NCBI GenBank assembly: GCA_026388715.1
Contig: JAPLJF010000010.1
Coordinates: forward strand, 186,001-250,000
DNA from: Deltaproteobacteria bacterium
GTDB taxonomy: Bacteria; Desulfobacterota; Desulfobulbia; Desulfobulbales; Desulfocapsaceae
Length of the DNA stretch: 64,000 nt
Direction: 5' to 3'
Below are positions 47,450-55,684 of the stretch, piece after piece (position 1 is the stretch's first letter; each line of letters starts with the position of its first letter). The notes under the pieces were generated by a model, which worked only from the letters and a program-made list of their open reading frames with translations, did no database searches and was not told the origin of the DNA. The translations under genes were made by a program, and so were the position numbers.

Positions 47450-48409
47450 ATGCATACTGTAATTAACTGGCTCGTGGAGAGTATCGGGGCCATGGGCTAT
47501 CCGGGGATATTTGTGCTGATGGCCATGGAGAGTTCGGTCATCCCGATCCCCAGTGAGCTGATCATGCCTCCTGCCGGTTATCTCGCCCAGGCCGGGCAGA
47601 TGAACATGCTGGTCGCCATTTTCAGCGGTATCTGTGGCAGCCTGTTTGGGGCCTATGTCAATTATTTTGCCGCCCATTATCTGGGCCGGCCGCTTATCCT
47701 GAAATATGGCCGCTACGTCTGGATCACTGAGGAAAAGTTTCTCAAGGTCGAGACCTTCTTCTTGAAGCATGGTGAGATTTCGACCTTTATCGGGCGGCTC
47801 CTGCCGGTCGTGCGTCACCTGATCTCGCTTCCGGCCGGACTGGCCGGAATGAATCATTGGAAGTTTTCTTTCTATACCTTGCTGGGTGCGGGCATATGGG
47901 TGACGATCCTCACCTGGATCGGTTATTTTATCGGAAGCAATCAGGCCCTGATCATGCAGTATTCACACCAGGCCCTGTATGGGGTTCTGGTCTTCTCTGC
48001 CGTGCTCATCGTTATTTACGTTAAGTTACAGTCGAAGAGGGAAAAACAGTTGTTAGGATTTTCAGGAGTGAGCCTTGTAGTTGTCGGCCTCATTTGGGGC
48101 ATCATGGCATTCAACATGTCCACTTCCGTCAAAACCGAGGGGGTTTCTTTAGAGTCTGGTGAATTTTCGAATAACGTTATGTCTCAGAATGTGTATAATC
48201 TCGATCTTGCTGAAAAACGCAATACTCATCTCATGATTTCCGGAGTGTTGGTCGTCATTGGTAGCATCCTCTTTGGCTTTGGCTCACTTGTTTCTCGCTT
48301 AGCAAATACCATGAAATGCCCGTTCTGTGGCGAAATGGTGAAAATAGAAGCAAGAATTTGCAAGCACTGTCGAAAAGACATTGATATTTGTCCCACCTCA
48401 TTTTTGTAG
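47450..48409 (+). CDS. DedA-family membrane protein fused to a zinc-ribbon domain
   Basis: Residues 1-200 are a DedA/SNARE-associated protein (undecaprenyl-phosphate or lipid flippase family): MAMESSVIPIPSELIMPPAGYLA, a GRPLILKYGRYVWITEEKF segment, FIGRLLPVVRHLISLPAGLAGM and four membrane helices. Unlike typical DedA proteins (about 200 residues) it continues. The extension has two more membrane helices (VSLVVVGLIWGIMAFNM and MISGVLVVIGSILFGFGSL) flanking a short loop, and a C-terminal zinc ribbon MKCPFCGEMVKIEARICKHCRKDI. The extension looks more AT-rich than the DedA part. This suggests a fusion with a separate membrane zinc-ribbon protein. Confidence 0.85.
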   Translation: MHTVINWLVESIGAMGYPGIFVLMAMESSVIPIPSELIMPPAGYLAQAGQMNMLVAIFSGICGSLFGAYVNYFAAHYLGRPLILKYGRYVWITEEKFLKVETFFLKHGEISTFIGRLLPVVRHLISLPAGLAGMNHWKFSFYTLLGAGIWVTILTWIGYFIGSNQALIMQYSHQALYGVLVFSAVLIVIYVKLQSKREKQLLGFSGVSLVVVGLIWGIMAFNMSTSVKTEGVSLESGEFSNNVMSQNVYNLDLAEKRNTHLMISGVLVVIGSILFGFGSLVSRLANTMKCPFCGEMVKIEARICKHCRKDIDICPTSFL

Positions 48410-48430
48410 AGCTCAAGTTAAATAGTATTT

Positions 48431-49045
48431 ATGAAAGTTCTGCATAGTCCCGGCCTGCTCCTTGCCACAGTGCTTCTTCTGCAGAGTGTCTTCATTGACG
48501 CTTGCCAGGCTCAACGCCCTGTGAGTGTCAAGCCGTCTGCTGTGAAGCCGCAAGGTGCGAGTCCTGGCAGATTGGCAGAGAATCTTTTCTCAGGTTCTCG
48601 TATTCCTCTGCAGGAAGCCGGGCAGATTGTCACCATCCACAACACGATCCGGGCAGAAGTCGGCGTTGCTCCTGTATGCTGGTCAGAAAAACTGGCAGCG
48701 TATGCCCAGCAATGGGCTGATCATCTTGTCTCTTTCTGGTGGTGTCGGATGAAACATCGTCCCAGCTCCGGGAAGTGGCAGGAGGAATATGGCGAGAATC
48801 TCTTTATCGGGACCGCCGGTCAGTACGGCACATCGGATGCGGTCATGGCCTGGGCAGCGGAAAAACCCAGGTATCATGGCGAGGCGCTTCAATCTTTTCC
48901 GCGGTCGGGTGCTGGTCATTATACCCAGATGGTCTGGCGGGATACCACGCGGATTGGCTGTGCCACCGGGATGTGCAGGGGTAATCTTCTTGTGGTCTGT
49001 AATTATGACCCTCCGGGAAACTTCTTAGGTCGGAAGCCCTACTGA
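48431..49045 (+). CDS. Secreted CAP (SCP/PR-1-like) domain protein
   Basis: The 204 residues begin with a signal peptide (LLLATVLLLQSVFIDACQA). A CAP domain follows: IVTIHNTIRAEVGVAPVCWSEKLAAYAQQWADHL (first conserved His), EEYGENLFIG, YHGEALQSFPRSGAGHYTQMVWRDTTRIGCATGMC (the signature GHYTQMVW with the second His) and VCNYDPPGNFLG. Cysteines suggest disulphides. It is the PR-1-like class, extracytoplasmic, with unclear bacterial function. It lies 22 bp after the DedA fusion. Confidence 0.9.
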   Translation: MKVLHSPGLLLATVLLLQSVFIDACQAQRPVSVKPSAVKPQGASPGRLAENLFSGSRIPLQEAGQIVTIHNTIRAEVGVAPVCWSEKLAAYAQQWADHLVSFWWCRMKHRPSSGKWQEEYGENLFIGTAGQYGTSDAVMAWAAEKPRYHGEALQSFPRSGAGHYTQMVWRDTTRIGCATGMCRGNLLVVCNYDPPGNFLGRKPY

Positions 49046-49174
49046 TAATTGTAATAATAAGTGGTCAGTAAACAGCGGTCGCAGGACTTGATTTCTGTGA
49101 TTGTGCTGGGAACGACTTTTTTTTTGCTTCTCTCTTGATGCGGCTTCGAGCGAAGAACCCTGACAGCCGATATA

Positions 49175-50425
49175 ATGGAAATCTCCGTGAGTTTGACCCC
49201 TGTAAACACCCAGACGCCAGCCGAAAAAACAGCCTTTGCCATCCTGATCATGATCAGTGTCTGTCATCTCCTCAATGACATGATGCAGACCCTGTTGTCA
49301 GCAATCTATCCGCTGCTCCAGACGAGTTATGGCTTGAGCTTTGCCCAGATTGGGGCTATCACCCTCACTTTTCAGGGCACGGCCTCGATCCTCCAGCCCA
49401 TGGTCGGTTTTTATATTGACCGCAACCCGCGGCCCTATTCCCTGGCCATGGGTATGGGTCTCACTCTGGTAGGGCTGGTGCTGTTTTCCCAGGCGGGAAG
49501 TTATCCGATACTGTTAGTGGCGGCGGCATTGGTGGGGACTGGCTCGTCGGTGTTTCATCCGGAATCATCACGGGTGGCGCGTATGGCTTCCGGGGGCCGG
49601 CATGGCTTGGCGCAGTCGTTGTTTCAGGTGGGGGGCAATGCCGGATCGGCTATTGGTCCTCTGCTTGCCGCGCTCATCGTCTTGCGCCATGGACAAACAA
49701 GCCTGGCCTGGTTTTCCGTCGCGGCCCTGCTCGGCATCTATCTCCTGATCCAGGTCGGTCACTGGTACAAGCGGCACGGACTGATGCGATTGAAGTCACG
49801 GGCAACCGCGGATGTGCCCCAGACGCTGCCCCGCGGCAAGGTGGCGCTGGCCCTGGCGGTGCTGCTGGCCCTGATGTTCTCCAAGTTTTTCTACATGGCC
49901 AGTATGTCCAGCTACTTCATCTTTTATCTGATGGATAAATTTCATCTCCCGGTGCGGAACGCGCAGCTTCATCTCTTCGTGTTCTTCGGGGCGGTGGCCA
50001 TCGGTACCATTACCGGGGGGCCGCTTGGCGATCGTTTTGGCCGCAAGGTGGTGATCTGGGCCTCGATCCTCGGGGTGCTGCCCTTTACCCTGGCCCTGCC
50101 GTATGCCAATCTGTTCTGGACCGGGGTGCTCACTGTGCCCATCGGGATGATCCTGGCCTCCGCTTTCCCGGCCATTGTTGTCTATGCCCAGGAACTCCTC
50201 CCGGCCAGGGTCGGCACGGTGGCCGGAATGTCTTTTGGATTTGCCTTTGGGATGGGGGGAATCGGCGCGGCGGTGCTTGGCCATCTCGCGGATATGACCA
50301 GCCTGGCTTATGTGTATCACGTGTGCTCGTTTCTGCCCGTTATCGGTCTGCTGGCCATTTTCCTGCCGGATCTGGAAACGGAATCCAGGAGGCGGCGGAA
50401 ACCGGCTGCTGTCAAGGCTCTTTGA
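49175..50425 (+). CDS. MFS exporter (fosmidomycin-resistance Fsr-like)
   Basis: A 12-helix major facilitator of 416 residues. The opening ISVCHLLNDMMQTLLSAIYPLLQTSYGLSFAQIGAI and GFYIDRNPRPYSLAMGMGLTL match Fsr-type proteins. GSSVFHPESSRVARMASGGRHGLAQSLFQVGGNAGSAIGPL carries the family's characteristic HPE and VGGN motifs. It is an efflux pump of uncertain substrate. Immediately after its stop (four bases) lies copy 2 of the TIR element. Confidence 0.9.
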   Translation: MEISVSLTPVNTQTPAEKTAFAILIMISVCHLLNDMMQTLLSAIYPLLQTSYGLSFAQIGAITLTFQGTASILQPMVGFYIDRNPRPYSLAMGMGLTLVGLVLFSQAGSYPILLVAAALVGTGSSVFHPESSRVARMASGGRHGLAQSLFQVGGNAGSAIGPLLAALIVLRHGQTSLAWFSVAALLGIYLLIQVGHWYKRHGLMRLKSRATADVPQTLPRGKVALALAVLLALMFSKFFYMASMSSYFIFYLMDKFHLPVRNAQLHLFVFFGAVAIGTITGGPLGDRFGRKVVIWASILGVLPFTLALPYANLFWTGVLTVPIGMILASAFPAIVVYAQELLPARVGTVAGMSFGFAFGMGGIGAAVLGHLADMTSLAYVYHVCSFLPVIGLLAIFLPDLETESRRRRKPAAVKAL

Positions 50426-50428
50426 TTG

Positions 50429-50584
50429 TAACTGCTCAGGTAGATAGGCTGAAGGCCGAAGGTGGTTAGGGATAAATAATGCGTGATCATCCAAAATGCC
50501 GGGATTTTTGATATACTGGCTTGTTCCGAGCGTTGCGTGATGATTAATATACTTCAGTCTTCAGTCTAAACACCCGAGTAGTTA
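50429..50584. repeat. TIR element (MITE-like), copy 2
   Basis: Homologous to 34069-34194: left end TAACTGCTCAGGTAGATAGG then CTGAAGGCCGAAGG, right end ACTTCAGTCTTCAGTCTAAA ending CCCGAGTAGTTA. About 30 extra bases in the right half are flanked by a direct ATATAC repeat. Here neither end is in frame with a gene. Confidence 0.85.
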
Positions 50585-50661
50585 TCTTTGATCATTGATG
50601 GGTACAGCAACATCCAAACATGGCGGTACCGGCGAATGTCGCGTGCAGAGTGAGATGAGTC

Positions 50662-51264
50662 ATGGGTAATTTTCCCGTCATCGTTCTTGATTTTGAGACA
50701 ACAGGTCTGTCGCCCCGGTGTGGAGATCGCGCCATTGAGATCGGCGCCGTGCTGATTGACAACAACAGGGTTATTGACCGTTTTCACAGCCTGATGAATC
50801 CAGGCATACCGGTGAGCCCCTTCATCGAGGGCCTCACCGGTATTACCACCGCGATGGTGCGGAGCGCCCCCGGTTGCGCTGAGGTCATGGCCGGATTCGG
50901 CAAGTTTATGCGCCATTTCCCCCTGGTGGCCCATAATGCCTCCTTTGACGGCCGGTTTCTCGATGCCGAGCTGGCCCATATCGGCAGGGCCAGAAACAAC
51001 GAAATGGTCTGCACCCTGTTGGTCGCGCGTCGAGTCTATCCCCATATTCCCAGTCATAAACTGGAGGCCCTGGTCAGATATAAAAAGCTGCAAACCGATG
51101 GCGCCTTTCATCGGGCCCTGGCCGATGCCGAGATGACAGCCCATCTGTGGATGGCCATGATTGAGGACATTAAAAGGCTCTATGGTATGTCGGCAGTGTC
51201 CCTGGAATCCATCCAGAAGCTCTCCCGGATCTCCAGGGCCAAGGCGCGGGCGCTTCTGGCGTAA
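50662..51264 (+). CDS. DnaQ-type 3'-5' exonuclease
   Basis: An RNase-H-fold exonuclease of 200 residues. The DEDDh motifs are VLDFETTGL (Asp10, Glu12), a middle NASFDGRFLDAEL aspartate, and HRALADAEMTAHLW (His and Asp). The short form lacks a polymerase domain. It resembles stand-alone epsilon-like proofreading or repair exonucleases. It is the last ordinary gene before the lasso-peptide cluster, and no partner is linked. Confidence 0.92.
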   Translation: MGNFPVIVLDFETTGLSPRCGDRAIEIGAVLIDNNRVIDRFHSLMNPGIPVSPFIEGLTGITTAMVRSAPGCAEVMAGFGKFMRHFPLVAHNASFDGRFLDAELAHIGRARNNEMVCTLLVARRVYPHIPSHKLEALVRYKKLQTDGAFHRALADAEMTAHLWMAMIEDIKRLYGMSAVSLESIQKLSRISRAKARALLA

Positions 51265-51447
51265 GGCTGTTGTTGTATTGAGCAGGTACCGGATTTCCTT
51301 TCCATTGGCACAGGTTATCCTGATAGTCCTGCGCTGTTAAGAGGGTATTTGAGTCTATGGTCAAAATCGCGGCGAGAGAAAAGAGCAGCAGGGTAGAGGA
51401 TTTGGTAACTTCATTGATGAGGTTTTTTTGACACCGTTGCTTTTACA

Positions 51448-52353
51448 TTAGAGGCTGGAAGCCCCGATTGTATCGCTGAGAAGAAGGCTGATTGTTTCAG
51501 GTATGCGGGAGAAGTCGTGTGGGCGGGTCAGGGAGTAAATGGGAGTTGTTTTTGCCAGTTGAGCGCATTGCTCAAACCGGGTGGTGGTGATTGGTGTTGG
51601 GATCTTTTCTGTGAAATGACGACAGGAGGCATTGGAGGTCAGGGCAAGAAATGATTCCTGAAAGTTGAGGCGTTGCAGGGAAAGATCGTTACCGATATCC
51701 AGGAGGAAGATGGCGGCAATCGGTGTGACATGGGGGTGAAATCTGTTCGGCAGGGATAAATTTCGTTTTTCTACTTCCGGAATGATCCGGGTGTGATGAT
51801 TGGGGTTTTCATCCAGATGAAGCAGGCTGTCCGGCCAGAGTTTTATATCTGGAAACCCCGGTCTTACAAAATTCCTCGTGTCTTTTATGTCAATTGCCGC
51901 CAGGTCATCGGTAAGCAATGTTGCCCCGGCAGCCACCATTTGTGAGGCCATGGTGGATTTGCCCTGCCCTTTTTCTCCAATAAAGATAAATGCCTTGTTG
52001 TTGACAACTACGGCACTGCCGTGAAGGGAGAAAATGCCTCGCTGCATGAGCAGCAAGGCGGATACCAGACCGAGGAGTGAGAGGATGATTTCTGATTCCG
52101 GAGTATTGAAGAAAGGTTGGACTGTTATCCGACATCCATCGTCAATTTGATAGGCATCCGTATCGGGCCAGGAGAGGATGCATCTATTGGTTTCAACCAG
52201 ATAACTCAGACCAAAGTCTGTTTGCAATAACGGACAAGGAATGACGTCACCATAAAGCACGGTGACATCCGGAGGTAAATCGCAAGCAGGATTATACCCT
52301 GCTATGGGAATCATCGATTCAAAAACTAAATCAAAGAGTTGGTTTTTGAACAT
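51448..52353 (-). CDS. Lasso-peptide HPr-kinase-like kinase
   Basis: The 301 residues resemble the HPr kinase/phosphorylase fold found in lasso-peptide clusters, where such kinases phosphorylate the side chain of a C-terminal serine of the precursor. Visible motifs are FSLHGSAVVV (His111-Val115), the P-loop GEKGQGKST (126-134) and TLLTDDLAAID (Asp149/Asp150, catalytic pair). The N-terminal third is a family-typical beta domain. It is the last gene of the minus-strand cluster, after the precursors. The role as a peptide kinase rests on family and context, not on tests. Confidence 0.88.
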   Translation of the reverse strand: MFKNQLFDLVFESMIPIAGYNPACDLPPDVTVLYGDVIPCPLLQTDFGLSYLVETNRCILSWPDTDAYQIDDGCRITVQPFFNTPESEIILSLLGLVSALLLMQRGIFSLHGSAVVVNNKAFIFIGEKGQGKSTMASQMVAAGATLLTDDLAAIDIKDTRNFVRPGFPDIKLWPDSLLHLDENPNHHTRIIPEVEKRNLSLPNRFHPHVTPIAAIFLLDIGNDLSLQRLNFQESFLALTSNASCRHFTEKIPTPITTTRFEQCAQLAKTTPIYSLTRPHDFSRIPETISLLLSDTIGASSL

Positions 52354-52476
52354 GATATTTAGCTATCTCTTTACAGGTCTCTTTGGTTCCCATGTATTGT
52401 ATGAAAAACAAATGAGATTTAAGACCTGTGATGTCCCGAGTTTCCCTTAACCTTTCCGAGGAAGATTGATACAGAA

Positions 52477-52653
52477 TTAGTGAGAACCCCAGTGAAATAT
52501 CCAAAATGAATCCATATTTCCATTAATCCCATTTCCTTTAGTCAGCTTTGACACATCACCATAACAAATCCGTTTGGGAGTCTTGTATGTTTTTAATGAG
52601 GTGGTGGCTGGAGCCTTTGCTTGAGACATCTTGTGATTATTATCCCGCTTCAT
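52477..52653 (-). CDS. Lasso-peptide precursor A1 (58 aa)
   Basis: Too short for routine calling, but the minus strand reads MKRDNNHKMSQAKAPATTSL, then KTYKTPKRICYGDVSKLTK. The leader motif is YxxPxRxxxGx5TK with Thr at position -2. The predicted core is GNGINGNMDSFWIFHWGSH (19 residues), starting with Gly1, with Asp9 suitable for a nine-residue macrolactam ring. Trp and Phe in the tail are plausible plugs. The leader has Arg where the consensus has Leu (PxR instead of PxL). The codon-level frame is continuous to the TAA at 52477. It lies 124 bp before the kinase. Confidence 0.8.
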   Translation of the reverse strand: MKRDNNHKMSQAKAPATTSLKTYKTPKRICYGDVSKLTKGNGINGNMDSFWIFHWGSH

Positions 52654-52830
52654 TTTGTCTTTTTGAGTATCTCGTAAAAAAGTCTGGAACTATCAATTTT
52701 AGATTAGAGGCCTGAACCCCGGCTGTACCGCTGAATAGTTACGAGTTTTCTTCATTTTCGGTGAGCTTCTCAAACCACAAAAAGACTTGTGACGAGGCCA
52801 TTACTTTCTTGATTGTCTGTTTTTCTGTAA
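52654..52830 (-). pseudogene. Relic of a second lasso kinase gene between precursors A1 and A2
   Basis: The 52704-52736 segment is closely similar, with one indel, to the last codons of the kinase gene near 51450-51482 (TTAGAGGC, then CCCC, then CGCTGA). The rest of this gap resembles the A2-A3 gap at 53014-53132 (AAAAAAGTCTGGAACTATC and CACAAAAAGACTT). This indicates tandem duplication of a precursor-plus-kinase unit with loss of one kinase. Confidence 0.6.
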
Positions 52831-53013
52831 CTAATACGAGCGCAGGTGACCTTTATGTGTTGCATCATAAACCCTACCGCGAGTCCAGGTCGCCTTGGTC
52901 AGCACGGATACATCACCGTAACTGGTCCGTTTGGGAGCTGTGTATTTTTTTAATGAGGTGGTGGCTGCTGGAGTCTTTGCTTGAGACATCTTGTGATTAT
53001 TATCCCGCTTCAT
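52831..53013 (-). CDS. Lasso-peptide precursor A2 (60 aa)
   Basis: The protein MKRDNNHKMSQAKTPAATTS continues LKKYTAPKRTSYGDVSVLTK. It has the same leader family (YTAPKRTSYG, TK before the cut). The core would be ATWTRGRVYDATHKGHLRSY (20 residues) if Thr stays at -2. The first acidic residue is then Asp10, one beyond the known 7-9 ring sizes. Cleavage one residue later would give Thr1-Asp9. The peptide ends in Tyr. Leader residue Leu is replaced by Arg, as in A1. Confidence 0.8.
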   Translation of the reverse strand: MKRDNNHKMSQAKTPAATTSLKKYTAPKRTSYGDVSVLTKATWTRGRVYDATHKGHLRSY

Positions 53014-53132
53014 TTTGTATTTTTGAGGATTTTGTAAAAAAGTCTGAAATTATCTGTTTTTGGTGCGCTTCTCGAATCACAAAAAGACTTTTGATGAGGC
53101 CTTACTTTTTGATTGTGTATTTTTTGTAACCA

Positions 53133-53312
53133 TTATGACCTATTAGCGCTAAAATTAGAAAATTTTGAATCATAATGTGATCCGCCATTATTTGCCTTGG
53201 TTAGCACGGATACATCACCGTAACTGGTGAGCCTGGGGGCCTTGTATGTTTTTAATGAGGTGGCAGACTGGCTGGTTGCTTGAATAGATTTGTAATTATT
53301 GTTGTGTTTCAT
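53133..53312 (-). CDS. Lasso-peptide precursor A3 (59 aa), C-terminal Ser
   Basis: MKHNNNYKSIQATSQSATSL, then KTYKAPRLTSYGDVSVLTK, has the canonical leader motif YxxPxLxxxGx5T in full. The core is ANNGGSHYDSKFSNFSANRS (20 residues), with Ala1 and Asp9 forming a nine-residue ring. The C-terminal residue is Ser, the expected phosphorylation site of the cluster's kinase. The ATG overlaps the stop of the cyclase gene (ATGA, 53309-53312), so translation is coupled, with GGAGGAAGGA as ribosome site. Confidence 0.9.
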   Translation of the reverse strand: MKHNNNYKSIQATSQSATSLKTYKAPRLTSYGDVSVLTKANNGGSHYDSKFSNFSANRS

Positions 53313-55222
53313 CTTCCTTCCTCCTGATAGTATGTCTTTTGTAGCCATTTCGCCAGTGATAAGGATTGGAGAATAAAGCCTAACTCAACCTGTCTTATAT
53401 CATTTTTATGATCATTGAATCGGTCATGGGCCTTGGTCAGATTAATATTATTAATAAAATTATAGCTGTAATCAGGCAGGGTGTCAAGTGAGGACGAGAG
53501 CCAGTTGGGAATTTGTGTCGAAAAAGAATGAATCATATTGGCGCTGAAATCGGTTTTCGATTTTCTTTGGCTGATGCTCTCCGGCAGGATATCTTTCAGG
53601 GCGTGGCGAACGATATGACGATTCAGTCCCTGATGAAGTTTCTGGTCGGCAGGCAGGGCCAGGCAGAATTCAATAAGCCGTTTGTCGAAAAAAGGAAACC
53701 GCTGTTCAAGGTGAAATCTTGCCCCTAACTTGTTCATAAACTCCAAGGCGTAGGGATGGAGGGGCTGGCTGATGTTCAGCAGATGGAAGGTCTGTTCTTT
53801 TTGATAGATGTCAGGCAGGCGGCGAGCATGTTCAAACAGTCGATTGCTTATCCCTGTTTTTTGGATCAGCTCCGGGTTGAGTTGGTCGGTTAAATTCAAA
53901 AATTCCCTCTGGTCGCGAGGGGTATAGAGTTGACGTGGGAGTTTGTGTAGGAAAATAATTTTGTTTATTCTCAAGAGGTATCTCATCAAGGCCATCTTTG
54001 AGAGAGGGTTTATGTCCTGTTTTTCCTTGATAAGTTGCAGCCATTTTCCTTTCCTTGCCAACTCCGCGAGCAATGTGTATCCGTAGGAGACAGCCGAATC
54101 GCCATCATGCCCGTCCAGAAGAACCCTGACTCCTTCGTGTTGCGCCATGTGCAGGAGATTCCAGCCCATGAAGAAGTGGGGAGCAAAGAAAGGTTCGTCT
54201 TCCCATTCCACCATTGTCTCGAATGCCACAGAAGCATCTAATTGATCTGCCTGGAGGAAATGCGGAATGATATCGTATCGATCAAGGATTGGTTGGAAAT
54301 AACGCCGTTCGTCACATTCGCTAATGGTATCAAAGACTCCGGAAAATGTGTGCAGGGGGCCGGTTAAACAATGTCTGAGCGGGCCTGCCGCCATGCTGAC
54401 AATGGAGGAAGAGTCAAGGCCGCCGCTGAGGTAGGAGCCAACAGGAGAGGACGATCGAAGACGGCACCGGACCGCCTCGGTAAAGATCTCCCTGAACGCC
54501 TCCGCGTATTCATCCCGGTCGGAGAAGTGTATCTGCGCAGGAGAAGGCTGCCAGTAACATGCTGTCTGGCATTTTTTTTCAGGCGAGACAAGGAGGGTAT
54601 GGCCGGGAGGCAGCCGGAGGATATCCTGGTAAAACGTAGAGCTGTTGTCTAAGGATACGGCGGTTAAGAAGTCGGCAATTTTTTCTTCATTGCATTGCTG
54701 TCTGACTTCAGGAAGACAGAGCAGTCCCTTGATCTCGGAGGCAAAGGCAAAGAAAGTGCTGGGGCAGGTATAATAAAAAGGTTTTACCCCCATGTGATCC
54801 CGGGCACAGAAGATGCGGTTGCGGGCTTTGTCCCAGATGGCAAAGACAAAGTCGCCAAGCAGGTGCTCTGGACACTTTTCTCCCCATTTCTGGTAGGCGG
54901 CAAGGATAAGCCGGCTGTCGGGGATAGAGGCGGTGGCGGAGAGGGAGAGGGAGAGGCCAAGAGCTGAAAAGAGATCTTCACGGTTGTCCAGACGGGCGTC
55001 AGCGGTAATGACCAGCCCGCTTATCAAATCTTCGAAGGGGAGATGTTCCCCAATAGATTCGGGGGTGGTATGCAACTGGCAGTGGACGAGGCCCGCATGA
55101 CCGGATTTCCACATATGATACCCGTCCGGACCCCGATGAGCAAGGGCCAGGCGCATGGAATGAAGTTGCTCAGAGGCAACTTGTCTGTCATTCAAATAGA
55201 GGATACCGGCAATTCCGCTCAT
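53309..55222 (-). CDS. Lasso-peptide macrolactam synthetase (C protein)
   Basis: The 637 residues are an asparagine-synthetase B homologue. It activates the Asp side chain with ATP and closes the isopeptide ring. The N-terminal glutaminase-like domain starts MSGIAGILYLND: the catalytic Cys of true AsnB (MCGI) is Ser, so no glutamine hydrolysis is expected. The synthetase domain has the PPi loop GSYLSGGLDSSSIVSMA (near residue 265) and later conserved segments (LLDGHDGDSAVSYG, FPFFDKRLIEFCLALP). It lies 18 bp after B2. The stop overlaps the A3 start. Confidence 0.95.
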   Translation of the reverse strand: MSGIAGILYLNDRQVASEQLHSMRLALAHRGPDGYHMWKSGHAGLVHCQLHTTPESIGEHLPFEDLISGLVITADARLDNREDLFSALGLSLSLSATASIPDSRLILAAYQKWGEKCPEHLLGDFVFAIWDKARNRIFCARDHMGVKPFYYTCPSTFFAFASEIKGLLCLPEVRQQCNEEKIADFLTAVSLDNSSTFYQDILRLPPGHTLLVSPEKKCQTACYWQPSPAQIHFSDRDEYAEAFREIFTEAVRCRLRSSSPVGSYLSGGLDSSSIVSMAAGPLRHCLTGPLHTFSGVFDTISECDERRYFQPILDRYDIIPHFLQADQLDASVAFETMVEWEDEPFFAPHFFMGWNLLHMAQHEGVRVLLDGHDGDSAVSYGYTLLAELARKGKWLQLIKEKQDINPLSKMALMRYLLRINKIIFLHKLPRQLYTPRDQREFLNLTDQLNPELIQKTGISNRLFEHARRLPDIYQKEQTFHLLNISQPLHPYALEFMNKLGARFHLEQRFPFFDKRLIEFCLALPADQKLHQGLNRHIVRHALKDILPESISQRKSKTDFSANMIHSFSTQIPNWLSSSLDTLPDYSYNFINNINLTKAHDRFNDHKNDIRQVELGFILQSLSLAKWLQKTYYQEEGR

Positions 55223-55240
55223 AATGGGAGTATCTTTTTG

Positions 55241-55684
55241 TTATTTTGGGGAAATTTTATCAAGAGAGGGAAATTCCCGGTACCGTTCCAGACCAGGAAG
55301 CCGGCCAATCAGGATTATGTCATCCAGGCTCAGCCAGGCATGGGCCTCGAAATTCTGTTGGGCATCATTAGCCACGCCGATATGGAGCCTGGTCTTATGG
55401 CCGTGGCCGGCAAAGAGGATCTGCCCGGCCAGGGCCTTGGACAAACAGGTGGAATAGGGGATGAACAATGCGGCAACATTCAGCAACCTGGCAATGCGTT
55501 GCGGAGGAACAGGGCTTGGATTGGCCACATATTTCTCACACGATAATCTCTGGACACGATTGAAAATGTGTTGCGTGGATGTCACCTGCAGACGGATCCG
55601 GTACGTAGCCAACAGGTACAAGGCATTAAAAAAAAGAGCCTTTTCTCTACCCGGCAAGCGAAAGAATTTAAGTAACCTGCCCAT
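55241..55684 (-). CDS. Lasso-peptide B2 leader protease (transglutaminase-like)
   Basis: The 147 residues match the B2/PF13471 lasso maturation protease. The catalytic triad is visible: Cys80 in FIPYSTCLSKALAGQILF, His115 in EAHAWLSL and Asp121 or Asp122 in LDDIILIG. It cuts the leader after the TK site. The 17-bp overlap with B1 suggests coupled translation. Length is as expected for a split B2. Confidence 0.94.
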   Translation of the reverse strand: MGRLLKFFRLPGREKALFFNALYLLATYRIRLQVTSTQHIFNRVQRLSCEKYVANPSPVPPQRIARLLNVAALFIPYSTCLSKALAGQILFAGHGHKTRLHIGVANDAQQNFEAHAWLSLDDIILIGRLPGLERYREFPSLDKISPK

